The position numbers and the translations under genes were made by a program. 64,000 nt of DNA from SZAS-103 sp038234715 (GTDB taxonomy: Bacteria; Pseudomonadota; Gammaproteobacteria; Xanthomonadales; Xanthomonadaceae), in assembly GCA_038234715.1 (NCBI GenBank), contig JBBQTD010000004.1, positions 62,001-126,000 on the forward strand, written 5' to 3'. The number at the start of each line of letters is the position of its first letter. The stretch's first letter is position 1. Positions 33,373-42,426 of this stretch are shown here, one piece after another. The notes beneath the pieces are model-generated. The model was not told where the DNA came from. It was given only the letters and a program-made list of their open reading frames with translations, and ran no database searches.

Positions 33373-34272
33373 TCACTTCGTCGACCCCGCCTTGCCGTCG
33401 CAATACTTCGAGCGCAGCGCCAGAGCTTGCGGCATGAGTGCCTGCAACCGCTGGATGCGACTCGCATCGCTCGGGTGATCCGACATGAATGCAGGCGGAT
33501 GGCTGCTGCCCGCCTGCTGCTCCATCCGCTGCCACAGCGGAATCGCTGCCTGCGGGTCGAAGCATGCCGCCGCCGCGAGCATCAGGCCCACTTCATCGGC
33601 CTCGGACTCGTCCTTGCGCGAAAACGGCAACAACACCCCGTATTGCGCGCCAACGCCGAGCGCTCCCATCACTTCGCGTTGCTGCTGCGGGTCCATGTTG
33701 CCCGCGGCAATTCCAGTCGCGATCGTCCCGAGTTGGGCAAGATGCTGTTGTGCCATGCGTTCAGCGCCGTGGCGCAGCAACGCGTGGGATATCTCGTGGC
33801 CAAGGACCACCGCCAATGCGTCGGCATTCTGCGCGACCGGAATCAAGCCGGTGTAGACAACGATCTTGCCGCCCGGCAAACAGAACGCGTTGACTTCCGC
33901 CGACTGCACGACACTGACCGCCCAGTCGAACGAACTCCAGTCGGTGTGCGGCTTGGAACCATGCGCCGCCGCCAACTCCGCTTCGACCTTCGGCGCCGCG
34001 GCGATCAGGCGTTGTGAAATCGCATCGATCCGCTGCACGTCCGGGCCGCTCGATACCACTTGCACTTGCGACAGCACCTGTTTGTAGGCCTCGAGTCCGA
34101 GCGCCTCTTCCTGCTGCGCATCGGTCGCAATCAACTGCTTGCGCCCGGTGAAGGAGGACTCGTGGCGGTTCGACAAGTAGTAGTAAGCCCCATAAATCAG
34201 GAACGCGATGATGATCCACCAGTGAAACCGTCCGCGTCCCGGGTAGCCCTGTCCAGTTGGATCCATGTTCAT
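33373..34272 (-). CDS. M48 family membrane-anchored metallopeptidase
   Basis: 299 residues. A short proline/glycine-rich N-terminus is followed by a transmembrane helix (WWIIIAFLIYGAYYY), a linker, and the peptidase M48 domain with zinc motif HEISH (LGHEISHALLRHGAERM) and third ligand Glu in 'KDESEADEVGLML'. This is the short BepA/LoiP-like type without TPR repeats; these proteases act in envelope quality control. ATG 34272 has a ggag site 8 bp upstream. Convergent with phaB copy 2. Confidence 0.88.
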   Translation of the reverse strand: MNMDPTGQGYPGRGRFHWWIIIAFLIYGAYYYLSNRHESSFTGRKQLIATDAQQEEALGLEAYKQVLSQVQVVSSGPDVQRIDAISQRLIAAAPKVEAELAAAHGSKPHTDWSSFDWAVSVVQSAEVNAFCLPGGKIVVYTGLIPVAQNADALAVVLGHEISHALLRHGAERMAQQHLAQLGTIATGIAAGNMDPQQQREVMGALGVGAQYGVLLPFSRKDESEADEVGLMLAAAACFDPQAAIPLWQRMEQQAGSSHPPAFMSDHPSDASRIQRLQALMPQALALRSKYCDGKAGSTK

Positions 34273-34343
34273 CGGTCGACTCCATTCGTTCGATGCCACT
34301 GATCATGCCGCATTGCCCGCGCGCTGCATGAACGCGCGCGAAC

Positions 34344-36266
34344 TCAAAGATCCCGCACGACCCGGAAACCGAGCCGCGAGTTACCGCTTTCGACATCCGC
34401 CGACGTGCGATACGCCGAGCGCGCCTGGGCAGGGGAACTTGCCCAGGAAGCGCCGCGCACGACCCGCTTCGTGCAACCGGGATTCACCCAGGCAACGCCA
34501 GTCTCCGGCGCGCGTCGATAACTGTCGTGCCAGCAGTCCTGCGTCCATTCCGACACATTGCCAATCATGTCGAAAAGTCCGAAAACATTCGGATCGAATT
34601 GGGCGACCGGCGCCGGACCCCAAAAGCCATCGCTGTAGCCCGCGAACGCGTCTCCCCAATGGCGTCCGCTCGGCGACGGATCGCTGCCTGCGAGATTGCC
34701 AATGCGTTTGGGTGGCGCCCCGCCTCGCCATGGATATGCGTCGGTGCTGCCCGCACGCAACCCGTATTCGAATTCGGCTTCGCTGGGAAGGCGATACAGT
34801 CGCGCGGTCTCCTTCGACAGCCAGATCGTATAGGCCTGCGCATCTTCCCAGGACACGTGCAGCACGGGCTGTCCTGGAGCGGCCTTCTGTCCGCCGTGGT
34901 CGTCGCGCCAGGTGACGCCGTCGCGCGCCTCGAGCTTGCCCTTGGCTTCGTCGTACACCATTGAATGACCACTCTGCTCGGCGTCGGTCTTGAAATGCGT
35001 CGCCTGCACGAAGCGACCGAATTCCTCAACTGTGATTTCGGTGCGCGACATCGCGAAGCCGTGCTTGAACGTAATCGTTCGCTGCGGCTGCTCGTCGGCT
35101 TCACTACCAGGCTCGTCGTTCGACGAACCCATGCGGAAAGTCCCGATCGGCAACACGATCATGTCCGGGGAGCGACCACCCGACGCGAGGGCGTCGGTAA
35201 AAACCTGGCCCGGCCTGAATACACCGTAGTTGCGCGCCGTCGCAATCCGCAGGCGCAGATCGCGCGATTGGGGCGACAGCGGAGCCGCGCGGTCGATCTG
35301 CCTGAGCAACTGTTCGGCGCGGTCCGGATCTCCCGCTGCCAGCGCGGTATCCGCCTCCGCCTGCAGCACCGCTGCATGATGCTCGCGGATGGCCACGATG
35401 CGCGCAGCCGCATCCTGCAGTGCCTGGGAATCCTGGCGCAGGGTCGCCGCCTGGGCGATCAGGCGGTCGGACTGCGGGTAGTGCGCGGCTTGTGCCTCGG
35501 CCAATGCCCTTGCGAGGAAGACACCTTCGACGCGCGCCAGGCCAGCATCTGCGGATCCGCTACCGGGCGCCAGCGCCAGCGCTTGCCGATAGGCTGCGAC
35601 AGCATTCGACCCGCGCGGTGCGATCAGCGCGCCGATGCTTTCGAGCCGCTGGCCGCGTTCGACCAGGCCGGCCACATGCCAGCCCCGTTCCAGCCGCGCC
35701 GCCAGCGCGGGCAATGCCGGGTCGTCCGCACGCAGCAATCGCAGTCGATCCGCATCGCGTTGCGCATTGACCATGTCTTCTCGTGCCAGCGCCGCCAGCG
35801 CGCGCGCATGCAGCGCCGCGACGACGGCGTCCATGCCGCGCAGCGCGCCAGGATTATTCGGATCTGTCGCTAGTACGCCGCGATACAGTGCAAGCGCATC
35901 GGCTGAACCTGCAGGTGCAGGAACGGCAGTCGCTACCGTGTCGTTGGAGGCTGGCGGCGGAGCAGCCCCGGTTGGCACGTTGCGCTCGTCCAGCCGGCCC
36001 ATATCCAGCGACTGCTGCGCCAGCTTGAGCGTCTCACCGATCTTCTTCCTTGATACAGCAACCGGCGCTGGCAGCGGCTCAACGGCTGGCCTGCGCAGTG
36101 CAACAGGCAGCGCCAGGGCCGGTTCACGCTTCGAAGCCGGCATCCCCACAACATGCGCAGGGGCCTTCGCGACAGGTTGCGGCGGCGACTTCCCACGGCA
36201 GCCCGTTGCCACGGCGATAGCCAGCGCCAGCACGATCAGGAGGAGGTAGCCGCGACGATCGCGCAC
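34344..36266 (-). CDS. Lipoprotein with formylglycine-generating-enzyme-like domain
   Basis: 640 residues. N-terminal signal with possible lipobox (AVATGC). Residues about 110-390 are helical repeats resembling TPR-type units (LALYRGVLATDPNNPGAL, AVAAYRQALALAPGS). Residues about 410-640 are a SUMF1/FGE domain ('FRMGSSNDEPGSEADEQPQRTI', 'PVLHVSWEDAQAYTIWLS', 'GNVSEWTQD', 'RVVRGASWASSP'). Enzymatic FGEs need a C-terminal Cys pair that I do not see, so it is probably a binding domain. GTG 36266 has an adjacent ggagg; GTG 36362 is an alternative. Start uncertain. Confidence 0.8.
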   Translation of the reverse strand: MRDRRGYLLLIVLALAIAVATGCRGKSPPQPVAKAPAHVVGMPASKREPALALPVALRRPAVEPLPAPVAVSRKKIGETLKLAQQSLDMGRLDERNVPTGAAPPPASNDTVATAVPAPAGSADALALYRGVLATDPNNPGALRGMDAVVAALHARALAALAREDMVNAQRDADRLRLLRADDPALPALAARLERGWHVAGLVERGQRLESIGALIAPRGSNAVAAYRQALALAPGSGSADAGLARVEGVFLARALAEAQAAHYPQSDRLIAQAATLRQDSQALQDAAARIVAIREHHAAVLQAEADTALAAGDPDRAEQLLRQIDRAAPLSPQSRDLRLRIATARNYGVFRPGQVFTDALASGGRSPDMIVLPIGTFRMGSSNDEPGSEADEQPQRTITFKHGFAMSRTEITVEEFGRFVQATHFKTDAEQSGHSMVYDEAKGKLEARDGVTWRDDHGGQKAAPGQPVLHVSWEDAQAYTIWLSKETARLYRLPSEAEFEYGLRAGSTDAYPWRGGAPPKRIGNLAGSDPSPSGRHWGDAFAGYSDGFWGPAPVAQFDPNVFGLFDMIGNVSEWTQDCWHDSYRRAPETGVAWVNPGCTKRVVRGASWASSPAQARSAYRTSADVESGNSRLGFRVVRDL

Positions 36267-36410
36267 GCGCCTCCAATGGTAGGTGGGAAATGCAAGGTTC
36301 AACCGCGATGCGCCTTCGTGGCCGGAAAAACGCGCGCCAACGATTGCGGCGCGCGGGGCCACCCGGAAAGTAGGCTATCGTCGCGCCTGTCGCAAGCCAA
36401 CGAGACCGCC

Positions 36411-37505
36411 GTGCATCACTGGATCGCCGAACCCGATGACCTGGCGACACGCCTTGCGTCCTGGAACGCACCCGAACTGCTGGCCCTGGACACCGAGTTC
36501 ATTCGCGAACGGACGTGGTGGCCGCAACTTGCGCTCGTGCAGATGGCGGTACCCGGGCAGGATGCCTTGCTGGTCGATCCAACGGTCCCTGGCATCGCAG
36601 GCGTGCTGCGTCCCCTGCTGGACAATCCGCAGGTCACCAAGCTCATGCACAGCGCCAGCGAGGACGTGCAGGCGTTGCAGCGTGGCTGTGGCGCGGTGCC
36701 GGCGCCGCTGTTCGACACCCAGATAGCAGCCGCGCTGTGCGGACTTGGCGCGGGAATGGGTTACCAGAAACTGGTTGAAACCCAACTCGGCATCGCGTTG
36801 CCGAAAAGCGAGACGCGATCGGACTGGCTGCGCCGTCCATTGTCGGATTCGCAGCTTGCCTATGCAGCCGACGACGTACTGTACCTGCATGCCCTGCACG
36901 CGATCCTGCGCGACCGCTTGCGCGAGCTGGGCCGCGAGCAATGGCTCGCCGAAGACTGCGCTCGCCTTGTTGCAAGCTCCGGCAACGAGACCCCGGAGCG
37001 CTATCCGCACCTGGCGCTGCGTGGAGCGCAATACCTCGATGCAGAGGCGCAGGCATTGCTGTGCCGGCTGCTGCGCTGGCGCGAACTGCAGGCACGCGCG
37101 ACAGATCGGCCGAAAGGCTGGATCCTCGACAATGAGTTGAGCGTCGCACTCGCGCGCAATCCGCCCGGGGACGCGGGTTCACTTCACGATTTCCTCGACA
37201 CCCAGCCCAAGGCGCCGCGCAAGCTGCGTACCGAGCTCTGGAATGCCCTGGCAGCTCCATTGGGCGCCGAGGAACGCGACATCCCCTTGCTGCAAACCCC
37301 GGACAGCGCGCAGAAGAAACTGTTGCGCACGCTGCAGGATGCGGTTGCAGCCGAAGCCGGGAAGCTGGGCCTCGGCGACGGCGTACTTGCCTCACGGCGC
37401 ACGCTCGAAGCACTGCTCGACGGCGATGGCTGGCCGGCCGCACTCGATGGCTGGCGGCGTCCGATCCTGGAACCCATCCTGCGCCCGCTCCTCGTTCCAC
37501 ACTAG
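36411..37505 (+). CDS. rnd: Ribonuclease D
   Basis: 364 residues. DEDDy exonuclease domain (1-190): D-x-E in 'LALDTEFIRERTWWPQLALVQ', Asp in 'MHSASEDVQAL', and Tyr/Asp in 'AYAADDVLYLHAL'. Two HRDC-type helical domains follow. RNase D trims 3' ends of tRNA precursors; the tRNA-Ala gene begins only 42 bp downstream. GTG 36411 is the first start fitting the family N-terminus (HHWIAEPDDL), with cgagac upstream. Divergent from the FGE-like lipoprotein. Confidence 0.93.
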   Translation: MHHWIAEPDDLATRLASWNAPELLALDTEFIRERTWWPQLALVQMAVPGQDALLVDPTVPGIAGVLRPLLDNPQVTKLMHSASEDVQALQRGCGAVPAPLFDTQIAAALCGLGAGMGYQKLVETQLGIALPKSETRSDWLRRPLSDSQLAYAADDVLYLHALHAILRDRLRELGREQWLAEDCARLVASSGNETPERYPHLALRGAQYLDAEAQALLCRLLRWRELQARATDRPKGWILDNELSVALARNPPGDAGSLHDFLDTQPKAPRKLRTELWNALAAPLGAEERDIPLLQTPDSAQKKLLRTLQDAVAAEAGKLGLGDGVLASRRTLEALLDGDGWPAALDGWRRPILEPILRPLLVPH

Positions 37506-37547
37506 CGCCGCGCTGCGGCGACCGGTATCCTTCCCGGCTTGTTCGAC

Positions 37548-37623
<76 letters not shown>

Positions 37624-37647
37624 TCGAATGGTCCAAAGCAGTCCAGT

Positions 37648-37692
37648 AAAGGCCGGCAAACCTAGCAACAGCAAAGGTTCCGGCCTTTTTCT
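37648..37692 (+). terminator. Terminator after tRNA-Ala
   Basis: AAAGGCCGG (37648-37656) pairs with CCGGCCTTT (37680-37688) and AACC pairs with GGTT inside; a five-T run follows. The same architecture recurs at 40014-40052. Confidence 0.8.
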
Positions 37693-37707
37693 TGTCCGCT
37701 AGCGTGC

Positions 37708-37802
37708 GGGGGCATCCATTGCAATCCGGGGGCATCCGGGGGGCATACACCGCGTCCGACCAGGCGATGCACCCTTGAAACTCACCGATACGGCCACCCC
37801 TA
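37708..37802 (+). pseudogene. Scar of a P4-type tyrosine integrase next to tRNA-Ala
   Basis: Three gggggcat direct repeats (37708, 37728, 37739) precede a TTG at 37775 that reads L-K-L-T-D-T-A-T-P and then stops at TAG 37802. 'LTDTA' is the usual beginning of P4-family integrases, which sit beside their tRNA attachment site with the gene facing away, as here. Only about nine codons remain; the stop of the methyltransferase gene (37800-37802) lies on the same bases, marking a deletion junction. Confidence 0.5.
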
Positions 37803-38651
37803 GGTCGAACCGGCGCGATCGTGTTCCTTTCGCCAATAGCTGCCGGTCCAGTCGATCGTCTTGATTTCATCGGTGATGTTGTGGCGAGTCCTGTAATCGG
37901 TGACGGCTTTCTTGCAGCCGTCGAGCGCGTAGTCGTCGATGATGCAGAATCCGCCGTGCGTCAGTTTCGGATACAGATTCTCCAGCGCGTCGATGGTTGA
38001 GCTGTACATGTCGCCGTCGAGCCGGATCACTGCAAGTTTTTCCAGTGGCGCGGCAGGAAGGGTGTCCTTGAACCAACCCTTCAGGAAGACAACCTGATCG
38101 TCAAGCAGGCCATATCTCCTGAAGTTGTTCTCTACCTGTTCCTGGGAAATGGCCAGGAATTTCATCGTGTGGCATTCGTCTCCCTTGTCCGCCGGAAACT
38201 TCTCGGCATCGGGCTTGGGCAGTCCCTCGAAGGAATCGGCCACGTAGATCTTGCGATCCCCGACCCCGTGGACCGCGAGGATCGCGCGCGCAAAAATGCA
38301 GGCTCCGCCGCGCCAGACGCCGGTCTCGATGAAGTCGCCTTCAACGCCATCGCGCAGCGCGGTCTCGAGGCAGAACTGCAGGTTGTCGAGCCGCTTGAGG
38401 CCGATCATCGTATCGGCGTAGCCGGGCCAGATCATCCCGTCTTCGCGGTTCTGCCTGGTAAAGGCGCGGTCCCTGACAATTTGGTAACGCGCGAGCGCGA
38501 GAGTCTTGGAAACCAGGGACACAGCGCCCCTCGCAACCGGCGACCTTGCATAGTTGAGGGTTTCCAGCGGGATCGGGGGCTCGTCCCACAAGCTGAAAGA
38601 CAAGGTCTTTTTCAGCAGGTCGAGATAAAGATTTCCGGGAGTTGCTTGCAT
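37800..38651 (-). CDS. TylF/macrocin O-methyltransferase-family protein
   Basis: 283 residues. 'FIETGVWRGGACIFARAIL' is the SAM-binding start, 'YVADSFEGLPKPD' the acidic strand, 'IRLDGDMYSSTIDALENLYPKL' and 'GGFCIIDDYALDGCKKAV' the metal-binding Asp motifs of the TylF family. Members O-methylate sugars of macrolides or cell-surface glycans; the acceptor here is unknown. Its tail touches the integrase scar and it is alone on this strand, so it may be island cargo. ATG 38651. Confidence 0.85.
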   Translation of the reverse strand: MQATPGNLYLDLLKKTLSFSLWDEPPIPLETLNYARSPVARGAVSLVSKTLALARYQIVRDRAFTRQNREDGMIWPGYADTMIGLKRLDNLQFCLETALRDGVEGDFIETGVWRGGACIFARAILAVHGVGDRKIYVADSFEGLPKPDAEKFPADKGDECHTMKFLAISQEQVENNFRRYGLLDDQVVFLKGWFKDTLPAAPLEKLAVIRLDGDMYSSTIDALENLYPKLTHGGFCIIDDYALDGCKKAVTDYRTRHNITDEIKTIDWTGSYWRKEHDRAGST

Positions 38652-39120
38652 GCGAAGTCTGCCCCGTGGTTTCTTGCATCCGACATTTTCGCACGCGCGG
38701 AGGCTGGCCGGACATGCCGGCGCATGGACTGGCCAGGGTACTTGCCCGCAAGGCGCTGCCCTGCAGGAGGCAATGCCGCTGAACAAGTCCAGGCCGGACT
38801 TGTTCAGACCATCCCTGGATTGCGGACCATATGCGCGACAGCAGGCGAACCGTTTGTAAGCGCGGGATTGGCAGTGACGCCATGCACAAGCAACGGGGTA
38901 GCGTGTTCCATGATCATTTGCATGTCTCTGGTTGCTTGTCTTGAAGAACGCCAAGACCGCCGCGCCCCGCACAACCGCACGCCCAGCAGCGATCGAAGGC
39001 AGCCGCCAGCCATTGAATCCATCGCGGATTCGGCGCAGTGTTGGTCGCAGCAGCGCTCCACTTTGACGCTGCATCAGGCCTTGAGCGCGCAACCTCGCGT
39101 CGAGGCAACGGAGACAGGCC
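38652..39120. other. 469-bp gap with one strong hairpin, no gene seen
   Basis: Open frames on both strands lack family features and a start signal. The only structure I see is the hairpin at 38779-38807. The promoters of the methyltransferase (leftward) and the 119-residue secreted protein (rightward) should lie here. Confidence 0.5.
38779..38807. repeat. Perfect 12-bp-stem hairpin
   Basis: ctgaacaagtcc (38779-38790) and ggacttgttcag (38796-38807) are perfect reverse complements around aggcc. No T-run follows, so it is more like an operator or an element end than a terminator. Confidence 0.6.
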
Positions 39121-39480
39121 ATGCGCGCGCTTTGGCTCATTCCCGCGGTGTTCGCGATGTTCCCGGCAATGGCCGACGCCGGCGGCGGAGCGCGCGATGC
39201 GCACGCCAACGGAATGATCGGCGTCCAGCACCCGGGGCATGCATGGCAACCCGGACCCGGCGGACATCGCCCAAACCGGCTGGAGTTTGGCAACGCGTTC
39301 CCGCGGCCCCACTGGCGCGGAATCCTCAATCGCTTTTCGCGGACGCGGTTCGTGTATGTGCTGCCCTACGCCGCGCCGATTTACGTGGCTGCCCAATACG
39401 CCCCGGAGCCGGAGCGACCCCTTGCGTACCCGCAAGCGCCTGTCGTTGCGCCGGGCTACGCACAAGTCGACGACACGTAA
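39121..39480 (+). CDS. Small exported hypothetical protein
   Basis: 119 residues. Signal peptide 1-19 (MRALWLIPAVFAMFPAMADA) predicts export. The mature part is rich in His, Pro, Gly and aromatic residues (HPGHAWQPGPGGHRPNRL), with a hydrophobic stretch 'FVYVLPYAAPIYVAAQYA'. No family recognised. A ggagaca site precedes ATG 39121. The next gene starts 4 bp after its stop, so both are likely one transcript. Confidence 0.65.
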   Translation: MRALWLIPAVFAMFPAMADAGGGARDAHANGMIGVQHPGHAWQPGPGGHRPNRLEFGNAFPRPHWRGILNRFSRTRFVYVLPYAAPIYVAAQYAPEPERPLAYPQAPVVAPGYAQVDDT

Positions 39481-39483
39481 TCG

Positions 39484-39840
39484 GTGGATGCAATGCCAGC
39501 AGCACCATCAGCATCCGCAGTGGCGATCCCGGAAGTGCAATCGCAACCCATCCATGTGGTCCAGTTCGTGACGTCCGGCCAGCCAGTCGACATTCCGCCG
39601 GGCGCACGGGTGAAGAAAGGCACGCTCTACAAGTACACGCACGACGGCGTGCGTACCTATACCAACGTACCGCCTCCATCCAGTGCGAGCGCCAGGATCC
39701 TCTTTTCGTACACCGAAGTGGACACGACGCTGTCCGCCCAGGCCCGGTACCGGTGTACCGGTGGCAACTCGCAGCACGTCGATTACGCGAGTGCGCCCGT
39801 CGCGGGCATGGACTGCAAGGCAATCGCCGCGGTGGACTGA
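39484..39840 (+). CDS. DUF4124-like small protein
   Basis: 118 residues. 'ARVKKGTLYKYTHDGVRTYTNVPPP' resembles the DUF4124 pattern (YKW-D-x-G-x-x-x-Y-S-D-x-PP) found in periplasmic proteins. No typical signal peptide is present, so the true start could lie elsewhere or export could depend on another route. GTG 39484 (or ATG 39493) starts 4 bp after the preceding stop, suggesting translational coupling. Two cysteines (RCTGG, MDCKA) could form a disulfide. Confidence 0.6.
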   Translation: MDAMPAAPSASAVAIPEVQSQPIHVVQFVTSGQPVDIPPGARVKKGTLYKYTHDGVRTYTNVPPPSSASARILFSYTEVDTTLSAQARYRCTGGNSQHVDYASAPVAGMDCKAIAAVD

Positions 39841-40013
39841 AGCGTCCCCTGGCAAGAATGCGCTGCACCTGTCGATCGATGCCATTTGCTTAGCCTGGCT
39901 GGTGTCGACCGAGGGAAAGCAGGACGCACGATGCGCTCCAGCAAGACGTTGTCCTCGATGCCAACTATCGGCCCTTCGTCTGCTAGCCTGCGGCGAACAG
40001 TCTCGATGAAGTG

Positions 40014-40052
40014 AAGGCCGGCGACCTCGCGCGAGTTCAGGTTCCGGCCTTT
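40014..40052 (+). terminator. Terminator before the RNB gene, twin of the tRNA-Ala one
   Basis: AAGGCCGG (40014-40021) pairs with CCGGCCTT (40044-40051), inner ACC with GGT, then TTT. Stem sequence and spacing match the terminator at 37648-37692 almost exactly. It closes the two small secreted-protein genes; the rest of 39841-40102 holds no gene. Confidence 0.6.
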
Positions 40053-40102
40053 CCTGCATTGGAATCGCCTGTCTATCCGATCGACCAAGCCCGAGCGAAC
40101 TC

Positions 40103-41554
40103 ATGCCGACCACGCGCCGCATCACCGTCCAACCCAGCGATGACAGCACGCTTGCGCAGGGCATCGCTGCAATCAACCAGCAACTCAGGCTGTCGGAGGA
40201 ATTCCCCGCAGATGTCGAAGCGGCAGCCGCACAGGCCGCGGCTAATCCGCGCCTGCCGGATCTCGATCGTACCGACATTGCATTGGTGACGATCGATCCA
40301 CCCGGCTCGATGGACCTAGACCAGGCGATGTGCCTCGAACGCAACGCGACCGGTTACCGCGTCTATTACGCAATCGCCGACGTCGCGGCATTCGTGACCG
40401 CCGGCGATCCGGTGGATATCGAAGCCAACCGGCGTGGCGAGACACTGTACGGAGCCGATTCGAGGATTCCCCTGCACCCCACCGTGCTGTGCGAAGGTGC
40501 GGCGTCACTGCTGCCTGGTCAGTTGCGGCCCGCGTTGCTGTGGATGATCGACCTGGACAACACCGGCGAGATCGCTGCGATCGATGTGCGCCGTGCCCGC
40601 GTGATGAGTCGCGCACGGCTCGACTACGCCGGTGTCCAGCGTGGCATCGATGGCGGCGATGCCGATCCGATCTGGGGCGTGCTGCAGGAGATCGGGCAAC
40701 TGCGCCATCAGCGCGAACGTGCACGCGGCGGATTGAGCCTGAACCTGCCCGAGCAGGAAGTCGGTTGCACGGATGGCGTGTGGCACATTGCGTACCGCGT
40801 GAACCAGCCGGTCGAGGACTGGAATGCGCAGATTTCCCTGCTGACCGGAATCTGTGCGGCACGCCTGATGGTCGACGCCAGGGTCGGATTGCTACGCACG
40901 ATGCCCGACCCCGATCCGCAGGCAATCACGCGCCTGCGGCTGACCGCTCAGGCCTTGGGACTGGCGTGGCCTGATGGCCAGGACTGCCAGGACTTCATCC
41001 GCGCGCTAGACCCGGCGAACGACAAACATGTCGCCATGCTCACCGCATGCACGTCGATGCTGCGCGGAGCCGGCTACACCGCATTCAACGGATCGCTGCC
41101 CGCGCAGACGCGGCAGTCCGCAATCGCCGCCGAATACGCGCACGCGACTGCGCCCTTGCGTCGGCTCGGCGACCGCTATGTCGGCGAAATCTGCGTGGCG
41201 CTCTGCGCGAAGCAGCCGGTTCCGGATTGGGCACTGGCAGCGTTGCCCGGCTTGCCGGCGACGATGCAGGTCGCGGATCGTCGCGCGCACCAGTACCAAC
41301 GCGCCGTGATCGATCTCATCGAAGCAGCCGTGCTTGCCCCGCGCGTAGACGAAACTTTCGAGGGGACGATCATCGAGATCGCCGCCCCTGCCCATCGCGA
41401 AGCATCCGGCGGCGTCGTGATGCTGCGCAATCCGGCAATCGAGGCGCATGTGACATCCGGTTCGGCGATTGCACTCGGCGCGGATGTCCACGTGCAGCTG
41501 ACCGCGGCCGATCCGGCGACACGTACGGTGCAGTTTGAAATCGTCGATCCGTGA
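40103..41554 (+). CDS. RNB-domain ribonuclease (RNase II family, short form)
   Basis: 483 residues, shorter than RNase II (about 640) because the N-terminal cold-shock domains are missing. RNB catalytic region is 'VTIDPPGSMDLDQAM' with the metal aspartates, then 'YAIADVAAFVTAGDP' and 'YAHATAPLRRLGDRYV'. A C-terminal beta domain replaces S1. Such short RNB proteins occur in xanthomonads, cyanobacteria and deinococci; RNA substrate unknown. ATG 40103. Followed by a terminator. Confidence 0.88.
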   Translation: MPTTRRITVQPSDDSTLAQGIAAINQQLRLSEEFPADVEAAAAQAAANPRLPDLDRTDIALVTIDPPGSMDLDQAMCLERNATGYRVYYAIADVAAFVTAGDPVDIEANRRGETLYGADSRIPLHPTVLCEGAASLLPGQLRPALLWMIDLDNTGEIAAIDVRRARVMSRARLDYAGVQRGIDGGDADPIWGVLQEIGQLRHQRERARGGLSLNLPEQEVGCTDGVWHIAYRVNQPVEDWNAQISLLTGICAARLMVDARVGLLRTMPDPDPQAITRLRLTAQALGLAWPDGQDCQDFIRALDPANDKHVAMLTACTSMLRGAGYTAFNGSLPAQTRQSAIAAEYAHATAPLRRLGDRYVGEICVALCAKQPVPDWALAALPGLPATMQVADRRAHQYQRAVIDLIEAAVLAPRVDETFEGTIIEIAAPAHREASGGVVMLRNPAIEAHVTSGSAIALGADVHVQLTAADPATRTVQFEIVDP

Positions 41555-41644
41555 CGTTTGCGTCGCGAGGGATCACCTGCCGTGGAGCGGTCAGGAAATG
41601 CACTCTTTCCGCCAACAAGCAGAAAGATGCACCAAATCAGACAG

Positions 41645-41670
41645 GGCCGGGCAACCGGCCTTTGTCGTTT
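41645..41670 (+). terminator. Terminator after the RNB gene
   Basis: GGCCGG (41645-41650), loop GCAA, CCGGCC (41655-41660), then tttgtcgttt. Compact and stable, 90 bp past the stop codon. Confidence 0.7.
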
Positions 41671-41987
41671 CTGGCGTTTACAGGAGCAGGCAGCGCAGGG
41701 GAATTTTGCTGCGGAGGCTGATCGCGGGGTCGACGGGCGTACTTGCGGATGGGCCGCACGCCACCCCCTGCAACCCCCTCCCGCGGGCAAGAGCCCGATC
41801 GCCCGAGCCAATGCCGGCTAGTTCCAATCCTCTGCCGCGGGGGGACAACGTTGTTCCGGCGCAGGGCAAACCCTGGTCCGGTGGGCACAAGGATTGATCC
41901 TGGCTGCCACGACCCTGCGACCTGCATTCAACCGTTTTGCTGCGCGCGGACACTCCTGTTCCGGCCGCGGGCAACGATTGCACCGCT

Positions 41988-42426
41988 GCCAGCAAGGTTT
42001 GGTTCGGTCCAATCAACACCATCGTTCTTCCGACCAGGCTTTGGGCCGCAGCATGGAATGATTGGCCGGCAGCAATCGGGGTTTGGTCAGCAGCATTCAA
42101 GGTTTGGTCCCGTGCAAACGAAGCTTTGTTTCGGGCAATCGAAGTTTGACTCGGGCGAACAAGGTTTGGTCCGGTGCAATCGAACGCTTGTCGGCTGCAA
42201 TCGAAGCCTTGTCCCGAGCAATCGAAGTCTTGTCTGGACCAATCGAGGTTTGGTCCGTAGCAATCGAAGTCTTGTCCGGTGCAAACGAAGCTTGGTTTGC
42301 TGCGGACCAAAACTTGGTCAGGCAAACGAAGCCTGGTTTCGAGCAATCGAAGCTTTGTTTCGCGTAAACGAGGTTTGGTTTCGAGCAATCGAAGCTTGGT
42401 CCCGACCAATCGAAGTTTGGTTTCGG
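41988..42426. repeat. 21-bp-period tandem array, 21 units (array B)
   Basis: Units follow gcaatcgaag-tttggtccgg-t. Seventeen core units fill 42072-42426 (355 bp, i.e. 17 x 21 minus 2), since two units have 20 bp; four degenerate units precede in the same phase from 41988. Further left the pattern fades. The single-base length changes shift every reading frame, so array B is not kept as a coding sequence even though long frames are open on both strands. No spacer-repeat alternation exists, so it is not a CRISPR array. The 41555-42922 gap contains no supported gene. Confidence 0.88.

Noticed and set aside
41988..42426. CRISPR array
   Set aside because: Repeats are contiguous without unique spacers, degenerate, and no cas gene is nearby.
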